A stretch of DNA of 35,000 nucleotides. It comes from Mesostigma viride (taxonomy: Eukaryota; Streptophyta; Mesostigmatophyceae; Mesostigmatales; Mesostigmataceae). Location of the stretch: NCBI GenBank assembly GCA_009746045.1, contig RPFO01000645.1:634685-669684 (forward strand). Reading direction: 5' to 3'. Position numbers and translations under genes: made by a program. The notes under the pieces are model-generated. The model saw only the letters and a program-made list of their open reading frames with translations, was not told the DNA's origin and did not search any database. Shown here one piece after another: positions 1-9,500 of the stretch (its first letter is position 1; every line of letters starts with the position of its first letter).

Positions 1-280
1 TTAAGAAGTTAGCCATGCTATGCCTATGCAGAGAGATGCTCTCTGCCGAGAAGCCATGCCCTAGCTCTTGTATATAGCCATGATGATCTTCCCCCACATG
101 ACATGCTCCCCCTTAGCTGGGCATAGCGTGATAGATCATGAGGGTGCAGGTGCCCTGGTGCACCTAGCTAGAGCAAGTGTTGTTTACATTCCCACCCTTG
201 CAGGAAGTAGCCAAGAATGTATTATAGGCCATATGCCCCTTCTCAGGGATATGTGCTACAGATACTCCCAACGGAGTTAT
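1..280 (+). mobile_element. LINE 3'UTR fragment (copy A)
   Basis: This is the 3'UTR end of the LINE family described below. It matches 24420-24735 and 30790-31070 block by block (boxes such as AAGCCATGCCCTAGC, TTCCCACCCTTGCA and GCCATATGCCCC). An 8-bp stem, GCAGAGAG-ATG-CTCTCTGC, lies at 28-46. The terminal hairpin ACTCC-CAAC-GGAGT lies at 264-277. There is no (TTAA)n tail: the copy abuts family X at 281, so the junction is probably a recombination or an insertion breakpoint. The copy continues beyond the left edge of the window. Confidence 0.7.
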
Positions 281-856
281 CAAGGAGACAACCAGCGCAG
301 GCCAGAAATCGGGAGAATCCGGACCATGGTAGCTCGAGCCTGCCGTTATCTTGTCCGCGTGTTCGAGTCGTTCAGGATGATGAAGATGAATGGTGATGGA
401 AATGTGTATCCTTGTGCATTGAAATTATTCTGATCAGGCACTCCACAAGGGTGAAAACCATTTGCGTTCAGTGCCGGGCCGCGGAAAACGCGGAAAAATG
501 CGATCTGCAAATGAATCCCGGACCGGAATCAAACTGGGGACCTCTCGCACCAATTTTGCTGACTATAGGACGGACGTCTCCGGTTACCATGGCATCGCCA
601 ACTTACACCTACAGTCATCCGCAAAAGTTCTCCTGTCCGGGGAGTGATGCAAGCCTTTCGGATTTGGTTGATTGAAATTATGGCTGGCTTACGTGTAGAG
701 CGACTAGATGACCTAGACGGTGGGGCCGGAAACAGCATGCTTGATCAGGGCGTGTGTTTCGAGCCTAACTGGCCGGGAGTGTCTAGTGGTGAGCACCATT
801 GCTGCGATCGCTCTCCCACCATTTACGCGAGGAAATATCCGCAAATGGAAAACCAC
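281..856 (+). repeat. Family X repeat, copy 1 (interrupted)
   Basis: This stretch is nearly identical to 30044-30381, from CAAGGAGACAACCAGCGC through the last shared box GCAAATGGAAAACCAC. Copy 1 has an extra 243 bp (428-670) that copy 2 lacks. The CAAGGAGACAACC end recurs alone or inverted at about 29908, 34434, 34560 and 34770, which suggests it is a transposon terminus. No open frame with a recognisable domain is present, so it is probably a non-autonomous element. Confidence 0.65.
428..670. mobile_element. 243-bp insertion in family X, 10-bp TSD
   Basis: ATTGAAATTA occurs at 418-427 and again at 671-680, and the DNA between them is absent from the second copy of family X. The empty copy reads GAAATTAATTATGGC, so the boundary differs by one ATTA unit. 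The insert encodes nothing obvious. Read on the minus strand it holds AGTTTGATTCC, which resembles a pol III B box, so a SINE is possible but not shown. There are no terminal inverted repeats. Confidence 0.6.
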
Positions 857-892
857 TGAAAAGGTAGCTAGTCAGTCATCACGTTAGCCATG

Positions 893-1122
893 CCATGATT
901 CCAAACGTCCATTAAGAACTGCACACGGTGTAAAGGCAAAAAGCCGGAGGACAGCACTTTCAAATGTGCGGCGGGAACCAAAAGCCCGCGGATGCCAGAA
1001 AACATCGTGTTGCTGCAGCGACGCGACGATGTGGACAACGAATCCAGTACGTGCCAAGCTCGGAACGGCCGCAAAGGAGATCTGGCATCACAGGGTTCAG
1101 ATGTGCGGAGATACTATGCCGT
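893..1122 (+). pseudogene. Fragment of a possible CxxC zinc-finger protein
   Basis: An open stretch reads NCTRCKGKKPEDSTFKC, and about 50 residues further on STCQARNGRKG. Short Cys-x2-Cys plus Thr-Cys-x-x pieces of this kind occur in many repeat-encoded and DNA-binding proteins. There is a stop just upstream (TGA at about 898), no clear start, and the frame runs straight into the 3' tail of LINE copy B at about 1122. It is therefore a fragment, probably cut by that insertion. The function is not identified. Confidence 0.3.
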
Positions 1123-3349
1123 ATTAATTAGGAACATAACTCCGTTGGGAGAACATGTAGCACTAATCCCTGAGAAGGGGCATATGGAGCTTGTAGTACA
1201 TTCTGGGCTACTTCCTGTTAAGGGTAGGGATGTAAACTACATGCACCTGCTCTAGGTGCATGCACCAAGGGCACCTGCATGCACCACCATGATCTCGATC
1301 TCAGAGCGCAAGGGGGGCCTGGTATGGGGTGGGAAGATCATCATGGCTATACGAAAGCTAGGGCATGCATGGCTTCTCATCAGCTGAGTGACGCTCTGCA
1401 TAGGCAGAGCTTGGCTAAATTATTAATGCAGCATCCATGGGGAGTCCCATTATAGGCAAAGCTTGGCTAAATTCAAGGCATTATCCATGGCCGGGGAGGG
1501 CCATTATGGGCGCACGTGCGCGTAGGCCACGTGCTAGGCTATAAGCGTGACTAATCTACACCACCACTTGAGCACTATATTCCCGGCCTAGGCTGGGGTT
1601 GCTGAGGTGGCAGGGGGTCACGCCTGCAAGGGCTTGCATGGTCAACGTAACGTGGATGACGTCCCCCCTCCAGCTGGCCATATACCGGTTTCCCCCTTGC
1701 GCTCTAGCTGCCGGAGCTGGAGGTCAGCCATAGCTCCCGTCGCCGCTGTTGCTGGGCCAGGGTCAAGTCGTCGTCCAGCGTGTAGGGAGTCCCCGGCCGA
1801 TCGAGAGCTTCTTCCGGCATTCAACCCCATAAGAAACGACAGACAGCTTATCTGCCATGTAAGAGGAGCAGAGGGGCCCCTCTGCTCCTCACATTTAAGT
1901 ACATGGCAGATAAGCTAGGCCGATAGATAGGCCGGCCAGCCTTACCCTGCGCATGGCCGGCCGGGGAAGGCGGACAGCCGATATCCGCAGCTCACCAGTG
2001 AGTTGCATGATGGGGGCAAGAATGTCGCGCTTAAATGCCATGAGAAGAGTCTCCGAGGTCTCACCTGGCAGCTGGTCAAAGTGCTTAAGACGATGACATT
2101 GCGTCTGCGCTGGGTGATGTCGGTCTAGCTCCTCGCGGAGGTCGATCGAGGGCTTGTTGCTTGAGCTGTGCCACGATGGTGGAGGATCGGGTGGTGGTGG
2201 TGTGGTGCGCTTATTTAAGCCGGGTCCGCCCGGGCCAGGTCTGGGGGGAATGATGAGCATCGCTGGCCGGGCCAGCATATGCCGGCGGGGCGCGCGGCGA
2301 TGTCCTTCACCGCCCAGGTGGGCGGTGAGGCCTGCGGTGTTTTGCAGGCACTGAATGGCGATGGCGTTATCGTGGAGGCGTTTGTCGCCTCATGTTGAGG
2401 AGCTGGGCTTTGATGTCGGTGGTGGAAGTGGAGGCGGCAATGGACGGGTGGAGGCGAGAAGGGTGGACTGAGGTGGACGGAGGTGACAGCGGTGGAAAGG
2501 TGAGGGAGCTCAGCACTGCCAGCGTGCTGCCCATTGCTGCCACGTCTGCAGCAGCCAGCAAGCTAGGGGAGTCATAGTGCTTCTCGAGGGCTTCCTGAAG
2601 GATGGATCGAGCGGAAGGTGGGTACGGAAAGGAAGGAGCCAAGATCTCGCCATCCGAGCGCATGCTAAGAAGTGAGCAGAGCTAGGATGAGGTGCTGAAC
2701 TTAGGGTGGGGCGCGGTTGGGGTGGTTCGTCACATTATTAGGCGAGGGTACACCATGTGCCGTACGTCTGGTCGAAGATGAGGCGGTCGATGCTGTGGAG
2801 ATGGATGGCCAGCTCGTAAAGCGAGGCGTAGTCCCCATACTCACTATCGGAAGATGCAGTGCAGTGTGCACAGTGCTCGGGGACATGTTGACCTCCAATC
2901 GTAGTCGTCGACTTTGAAGGGTCGATCAGTGAGGCCGGAAGCGCGGCTCTGTCCATGCGGGCGCGTCGGATTCTGGGCGGCTGCATTTGGCCGGGATCAG
3001 GCGATGGCTGAGGGCGAGGCCGTGGGAGCCGAGTGCATGCACTACTAATATGCTTGAGTAGTGTCACCGCTGCCTGGTAGCCGGGCGGAACTACAGCCGG
3101 AGCTGCAGAGTTTTCGTGGCTCATCGCAGCCGCCAGGCTGCGTTGCGTAGTCGAGCGTTTGCTCGCCATAATAATATTGCGCTTTAAAGTAGTTTCGGAA
3201 AAATATATCAGTGTGACAGTGCGTCTTAGAAAGACCAATTAAGCGATTGTGATATTCACAGCCGAATTTGCTGTGCCCAAACGTGGAAGTTACTGAGCGC
3301 CGGGCCGTCAGCCATGGCTACCTCGTGGCTCGTGCATGGCTCGTGGCTC
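1122..3349 (-). mobile_element. ORF1-only LINE copy B, near full length
   Basis: Read on the minus strand, this copy has a 5'UTR with repeated CACGAGC boxes (about 3349-3170), an ORF1 remnant (3169 to about 1600), a 3'UTR of about 450 nt with the box GCGCACGTGCGC, a second hairpin GCTCTGC-ATAG-GCAGAGC (1390-1407), the degraded terminal hairpin CTCC-CAAC-GGAG (1140-1151) and a short TTAATTA tail. ORF1 is followed directly by the 3'UTR; there is no reverse transcriptase. Its right (5') end coincides with the insertion site of copy C. I could not find a clean TSD. Confidence 0.7.
1600..3169 (-). pseudogene. LINE ORF1-like RNA-binding protein, degenerate (copy B)
   Basis: The N-terminus starts MASKRSTTQRSLAAAMS, homologous to MASKRTSMNRSLEAAMS in copy D. 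Next come a conserved DYASLYELAIHLHSI block, a Ser/Thr/Ala/Pro-rich part with the coiled-coil-like TDIKAQLL, then remnants of the RRM/C-terminal region seen best in copies F and G, ending near PPATS. Frameshifts and stops break it into at least three frames. ORF1 proteins of LINEs bind element RNA and form ribonucleoprotein particles; this assignment is by family pattern. Confidence 0.6.
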
Positions 3350-3361
3350 GTGCAGGAGCTA

Positions 3362-4809
3362 TAATAATTAATCAATTAGGAACATAACTCCGTTGGGAGT
3401 ATATTATGTAGCACATATATCCCAGAGAAGGGGCATATGGCAGCTCTCTGCGTGGGCACAGCCGGCATAACTAAATAAATGAGGCTACTAGGCTAGGCAG
3501 AATCTGGTGTGTGGCACATCATGGGCACACATGTACTTGGCTAAATAATGATCTTAAATCAGCTGGTATAGTGCCTGTAGGAGGCGTACATGTGCAAGGC
3601 CACGGTCTATCTATTCTACACTACTGCTGTTGTATTCCCCTAAGCTGGGGCTTCTGGAGTCGCTGAGGGGCCGTGGGGGTCGCGTGCCATGGCTTGTGGC
3701 CGACGTAGATTGCCGCCCCCTTCCAGTACCCCAGCAATTATCGCCGTGGTCTGCCGGAGCTGGAGGTAGGTCATCCATAGCTCCCGTCGCCGTTGTTGCA
3801 TGCTGCGCCAGGGTCCAGTCGTCGTCTAGGGTGAAGTGAGTCTTCTCGAGCCGCTTGCGGCGTCTGAGAAAAGAAATCTTGTCCACCGGGTTCTTGAAGG
3901 TGCAAGAAGGAGCGGGGGCGCCCCTGCCTTACCCCGCGCGCGCGGGGAAGGCGGTGGGCGACCAGCTCGATCTCACCAGTAAGGCCCATGCGACCAAGGC
4001 GGATTTCTCTCTCAAACGCACACCGGCGCAAGCTTCTCGGAATTCTCACATTCAGGACTCCATGTCGAAGCTCTTGACGATGACGTTGAGGCTGCGCTTG
4101 GCGCGAGCTCGGCCTCCTCGCGGAGGTCAAGCGTCTCAGTGCCGCTGGAGCTGGGCTGCGACGGCGGAGGTGGTGGATCGAGGTGATGTGTTGCTTAAGC
4201 ATGTCCGCCCATGCAGGCCGGGGGGGGAGCATCGCCAGCCAGGCCAGCGGGGGCTGGCTTGGCGGCAATGTCCTTCACCGCCTGGGCGGTGAGGCCTGCG
4301 GTGTTTTGCAGGACCTCGATGGTGATGGCATTGTCCTTGAGGCGCTGGTCGATGTCGCGGAGCTGGGCGTTGATGGCGGCGGAGGTCAGTGGGGGTGGTG
4401 GCGGTGGAGGAGGCGAGGAGGGTGGAGGTGGAGGTGGAGATGGTGCCGGAGAGGAGGGGGACTCTCGGCCGTCAGCGTGCTGCCCAATGATGGCCGCGAC
4501 ATCTGCGCGGAGAGGGGGGCCACGTGCTGCTCGAGGGCCTCCTTAAGGAGTGAGCGGATGGAGGATTCGGTCAAGGTGGTGGTGATGGGCTTGAGGGGCC
4601 AGAGCTCCTCGATGGAGCGACCAGGAGGCTAGGGAGAAGAGGGCGAATATCTGCAGTCGGGGGCGGGGGGCGGTGAAGATGTAGTCGAATGGGCGCTTAA
4701 CTGAAAGAAAGCATTGACGAGGCGACCCTGTACGTGGAAGAGCTGCTTTCACAGTTCAGTAAGCGAGGCGGTTGATCCCCAGAACACGCAGCTCAGGATC
4801 ACGTCGTGG
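3362..4809 (-). mobile_element. 5'-truncated LINE copy C (ORF1-only), 12-bp TSD
   Basis: A 12-bp near-repeat GTGCRGGAGCTA (3350-3361 and 4810-4821, one mismatch) flanks the copy. On the minus strand it begins inside ORF1 (a block resembling SLTELKQLFHVQGRL) and continues through TLAQ, ELWM and YLQLRQ blocks to about 3640. It ends in a divergent 3'UTR, the hairpin ACTCC-CAAC-GGAGT (about 3387-3400) and a short A/T tail. ORF1 is frameshifted. The copy sits exactly at the 5' end of copy B, so it inserted after B. Confidence 0.6.
3640..4760 (-). pseudogene. LINE ORF1 remnant of copy C
   Basis: Pieces in several minus-strand frames match the ORF1 of copies B, D, F and G: LTAQAVKDIAAKPAPAG, MGLTGEIELVAHRLPRARG, and the C-terminal DDDWTLAQ with YLQLRQ. 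At least three frame changes separate them. The C-terminal end differs from copies F and G (GHKPWHATPTAP), so this is a diverged subfamily. It is not functional as it stands. Confidence 0.55.
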
Positions 4810-4834
4810 GTGCGGGAGCTAGCGCGTGTTTCAG

Positions 4835-6035
4835 AATTAATTAATTAATTAATTAATTAGTGCCACGATAAGAGTCTCCGAGGTCTCACCTGCCGGCCGG
4901 TCGAAGTGCTTGATGATGACATTGTGGCTGTGCTGGGTGCGGTCGGCCTCCTAGCGGAGGTCGAGGGCTTGTTGCTTGAGCTATGCCGCGATGGTGGAGG
5001 TGGCCGGTGGAGGTGGTGTACGTGGTGCTTGAGCAGGTCCGCCCAGGTCTGGGTGGGAGGAGCATCGCCGGCCGGGCCAGCAGGTGCCGGCTGGGCGGCG
5101 ATGTCCTTCACCGCCTGGGCGGTGAGGCCTGCGCGGTGTTTTGCAGGCACTCAATGGCGATGGCGTTGTCCTTGATCGAGGCGCAGGTCGATGACGTCGA
5201 GGAGCTGGGCTTTGATGTCGGTGGTGGAGGTGGAGGCGGCAGTGGAGGTGGAGGCGAGGAGGGTGGAGGTGGAGGTGGCGGAAAGGTGAGGGAGCTCAGC
5301 AGCCAGCGTGCCGCCAATGGCGGCCACATCTGCCGCAAGGCGGGTCACGTGCTGCTCGAAGGCCTCCGTGAGGAAGGTACGAACAGTGGATCTGGAAACG
5401 GAGCAAGCCCAGATCTCGCCGTCAGACTTCGTGAGGAGGGAGCAGAGAATCAGGTGCTGAAGGTCGGGCCGGTTGTAGTGGAAGCCCGTCAGCAGCAGAT
5501 CTCGGCTTTGAAACCTGCGGCCATCTGGCTCGAGAAGACGGTTGATGCTGTGAAGGTGGAAGCACAGCTCAAGGAGCGAGGCGTAATCCCCGTTGAAAAT
5601 GCACTCCAGAGCAGTGCACGGGGCAATGTTGTACCAGTCGTAATCATCGACATTGAAGGTTTTGAGCTTGAAACGCGGTTCGCGGACCGCGGATGGCGAC
5701 TGCGTTTGGTTTCGGACATGCCAATGGCGAGGCCGCGGGAGCAGCCGAGTGAACCACTAACGCTTGGCTAGGGCCACCGCTGCCTGGGAGGCCGGGAGGG
5801 GGAACTGCAGCTGGGGCTGCAGGTGTATTTGCTTGGCTCATTGCAGCCTCCAAACTGCGATTCATCGAGGTGCGTTTGCTTGCCATGATATTGCGTAATG
5901 GCGTCGGGAAAATATATCAGCGTTTGCCTCTTAGAAAGACGAAGCGATTGTGATATTCGATCACGGCCGAATTCGGGGCCCAAACGTAAAAGTTATGAGC
6001 TCCGCCGTCAGCCATGGCTACCTCATGGCTCGTGG
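4835..6035 (-). mobile_element. LINE copy D: 5'UTR and N-terminal ORF1, 3' truncated
   Basis: On the minus strand the 5'UTR (about 6035-5887) matches that of copies B and H (shared boxes AATATCACAATCGCTTCG and GGTAGCCATGGC). ORF1 starts at 5886 (MASKRTSMNRSLEAAMS). The copy stops inside ORF1 at 4861 and runs straight into a (TTAA)n tract at 4835-4859. LINE insertions are usually truncated at the 5' end, so loss of the 3' end with a tail at the breakpoint is odd. Either reverse transcription began on an internally ended RNA, or a tail from another event lies there. Confidence 0.55.
4861..5886 (-). pseudogene. LINE ORF1 N-terminal part (copy D)
   Basis: Conserved blocks in order on the minus strand are MASKRTSMNRSLEAAMSQ, a Pro/Ala-rich stretch, DYASLLELCFHLHSINRLL, LTEAFEQHVTRLAADVAAI, LLASTSTAASTSTTDIKAQ, and LTAQAVKDIAAQPAPAGPAG followed by TWADLLKHHV. 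The protein is broken by frameshifts. The same order is seen in copies B, F and H, which fixes the domain order of ORF1: N-terminus, Leu-rich block, Ser/Thr linker, heptad-like helix, then the RRM region (missing here). Confidence 0.55.
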
Positions 6036-6575
6036 GTAATATCTACTGCGCTAAGGATTCAAACCTGTGACTACATGGTTGGGGCATGATGCCGATGATA
6101 TTTGAACTTTCGTGTAATTATTTTTCTCATGATAGTAGCATCGTACTCCGTGGCATGCCCACGCGCATGACACACAAGTACTTACTTACGGGATGACCGG
6201 TCACTATTGATGAGATGATCCATATCTTTCAGATAAGTAGATGCAACAGCAAGGTATCACAGAGGCTCAACCTGACTTGGCATCTGCTAGGAATGCCATT
6301 CTCACTCTGTTCTGTAACTAATTTTAGTCTGGTGTGCTGCTGACACGTGGCGCCCCGATTCTATGCACCTAGCTAGCCGCATACCGGCAATCCTTGACAC
6401 ATTGACACCCGTTGATGAAGATCGATCTACTACTATGGTGCCCTTTCAGACAGACGCTTCGCCAAACACATAAGCCTATGGGAGCACATACATGGCCATT
6501 TGCATAAAACTCTGGCCCAGAAGCTCCCAGAAGCATCCGCAGGGCACCAACACAACACAAACAGGTGTCTCTCTT
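6036..6575. other. Downstream flank of the membrane-protein gene
   Basis: I see no gene, RNA or recognisable repeat here. It lies between the 5' end of LINE copy D and the stop codon of the minus-strand gene, so at least the right part should be that gene's 3'UTR. I found no convincing polyadenylation signal (no AATAAA or TGTAA on the minus strand near the stop). Confidence 0.4.
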
Positions 6576-9500
6576 TTACTTCTTCTCCTCCCATTCCTCC
6601 TCCTCCCACGCATCACTCTCCCATTTCTCGTTCCACTGGCCATCCTTCTCCGCCTCATCAAGGGGTGCCATCTGCAGCTCCTTGGAGTAGGTCTTGCCCT
6701 GCGCGCGCCCGTGCACAAAGCGCCACCACAGGTAGCCGGCACCGCCACCCAAGCCCAGCAAGACAAAAAGGACTAGCACGACCCACGTCATGGAGGACGA
6801 GCCGCCTGACTCTGCGGAATCCCCATCCTTCCCTCCCTCTGCCTTCCCTCCACCTCGCGCGTCCTGCTCCGGCTCATCCCGCTCCTTCCCCTCCGGTTCC
6901 GCCTCTGCCTCTTGCTCTTGTTCCGGTTCCTCCTCCTGTGCCTGTTCCGGCTCTCCCTCTGGCGCTTGCTCCTCTGGGCCTGGGTACTGCTCCCCCTCGT
7001 CCCCCCGCTGGGCCCCCCGCGCGGGCCGGCGCGATGGGTAATCCTCCGCCTCTGCCTCCCTCTCCTCGGCATCCCCGGGCGACACGTATTCCTCCGAGTC
7101 ATCCCCCACCGTTGGCACCTGCCCACGCGGCGCACCCGCCCCATACCCGCCACCCTTGCCCGCATGAGGCTCCTCTTCCGCCTGTGGCTCGTCACCAGCA
7201 TAACCGCGACCATGCCTCAAAGGGCCCTCCTCCTCCTCCACGTCCGCCTGTGGTGCACCCACATCCCCATCCCCATCCCCATCCCCATCCCCATCCCCAT
7301 CCCCATCCCCATCCCCATCCCCATCCCCATCCCCATCCTCATCCCCATCCCCATTCCCATCCCCATGCCTGTCCCCATTCCCATCCCCATCCCCATCCCC
7401 GTCCCCATTCCCTCCACTGCCCCTGCTCCCTTCCCCATTCCCTTCCCCATTCTCCTCGCGATAGGACGCGGCCCCCTCCCCCTCCTCCGTCTCCTCAATC
7501 GCCCCTTCCTGCTTGTCGGACCGCTGCACACCGCCGCCACGCTGCACGCCCGCCTCGAGCGACAGCTCGATGGCCATCGTGCCGCCACTCGTCTTCAGGT
7601 CAAGCAGCGCCGGGCCGGACGCCTGCGCGCGCCGAACCGCGAGCTCCACGTTGGCGCTGCCGCCCGCTGGCACTAGGAAACCGCGCCGCGCGAGCACCGT
7701 CACAAAGGGAGGCGCGCGGATGATCCCCCGAGTCGGACTCGACCCCTCGTTTGTCAGCCGCAACAGCACACGAAGCACGCCCGGGTTACGCGCATCCTGT
7801 GTGGACGTGGCGGTCCAAGAAAGAGGAGGTGCCACCCCCACAACGGCAGTGGTCCCGGACGCCAGGGATGACTCATCCCGACCGCGCACAGGTGCCCTGG
7901 ACGACGCCACCGCGCGCCACTGCCGCCGAACGTCACCCTCATCGGCCACAATGTCCCCCGCACCAGACGTGGCCTCCACCGCACCAGTTACAGCGGGCGC
8001 CCTAGAGCTGGCATCTGCAACCGGACGCCCCGCTGCCCCGCTCTCGTCCTGACTGCTCTCCTCCGCCACCGCGGTGGCCACGTACGCCAGCACGTCAGCG
8101 TCACCATCCCCTGCCGCCGGTGCCTCGTGCCCCGCATCGTCGTCATCGTCCCACGCAGCGCCTGCCCCGTGGATGATAGGCGCGGGTGCCTCCCGCCCAC
8201 GCTCCCGCCCGCGCCCGCGCCCAAACCGGCCCCGCCCCCGCCCCGCCTGCTCCCTCTGCTGCTGCTGCTGCTCCTCGTCTTCCTCCTCCTCCACCTCCTC
8301 CACCACCGCCTTCTCCAGGTCATCCACGTTGGCCGGCGGTAAGACCTCCTCAGGAGCAGGCGCCTCCCCCTCACCTGTCCCCGCTGCTGCAACCTCCTCG
8401 ACAGCCTCCGGTGTCTCCACCCCATCCCTGCCATCCGGCTCATGAGTGCCCCCCCGTCGGTGGCACCCACACCGTCCTCACCCCCTGGAGCCACCTCAAC
8501 CCCCCCCCCCTCGCTCATCAGGGAGCGAGCTAGGCCACACACTGCCCTCGCCGCTCACATCGGCAGGCAGCCTCGAGTCCTCCTGGCCTCCCTCCACAAC
8601 CACCGGTGTTTCGCCCTCGGCCGTTGCCATCGCCGGAGTCCCCCCTGGCTCATCGCCCCCTTCCTCATGGGTCCACAGCGGTTCCCCCTCTGCTCGGCTC
8701 ACCGCCCCCTGCTCCTCCACCACGCCTGACGGGGCATCCACCTCTCCATCCACAGGCATGCCGGCCTCCCCAGGCAGGCTGCCGCCATCGCGCAAGCCCT
8801 CTGCATGCGCTGACGGCACAGACTCCTCCCCCGCCTCCTCCACAGCATGGGACAGGCCACCCTCGCCTTCCCTTGCTCCGTGCCGGGTACTCGCATCTGC
8901 CACATCCTCATCCCCCACCCCCCCATGTTGCGCCCCACCCACGTCCTCGTCCTCACCTGCCGGCGTGTGCCACTCCACGGCACCAGACGACTCCTCCCCG
9001 CCGTCACCGCCCGGGTTTTCTGCCTCCACCCCGACACCAACAAATGCGGCATCCGCTGGCCCAGACGGCCCGCCCTCGCCCACCGAATCTTCACCACGAC
9101 TTGCCTCTTCGCCTTTGTGGGCACCAGAAGCAGTCTCATGGATCGGCTCGGCGTCTGCTGGGGCATCATCCACTGATGAAACGTCGGCGGTGGGAACTTC
9201 ATCCCCTGGGGCATCGTCCGTTGGAGTGTCATCTGCCGTGGGGGTGTCTTCTGGAGCCCCCTCGTCATGGCTGACCACGGATCTGCTCTTAGACGGCATC
9301 CCGTGATAGCCTCCCTGGTCATCCAGCGACCCGCCCAGGGTGCTGCCAAGGGACTCGGCCGCCCCATCGGCCATGCCCTCCTCCACATGTGTCGTGCTTC
9401 CCTCCGCCACGCCATCGCTTTCCTCCATCACACCATCGCCAGCTGTCCGGTCCTGCGGCGCCCCGTCACCGGCCCCGTTGCTGGTGCTGGTGACACCACC

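Noticed and set aside
4983-5771. 262-codon plus-strand frame
   Set aside because: Antisense of the ORF1 remnant of LINE copy D; the minus-strand blocks match other copies.
6035-6090. tRNA-like B box (GGTTTGAATCC on the minus strand) next to TTAGCGCAGTAG
   Set aside because: The T-stem does not pair and no cloverleaf can be drawn; not called as a tRNA.
6500-7723. Long plus-strand frames rich in His-Pro opposite the membrane gene
   Set aside because: They are shadows of the GC-rich, low-complexity minus-strand gene, whose frame alone has a signal peptide and a membrane helix.
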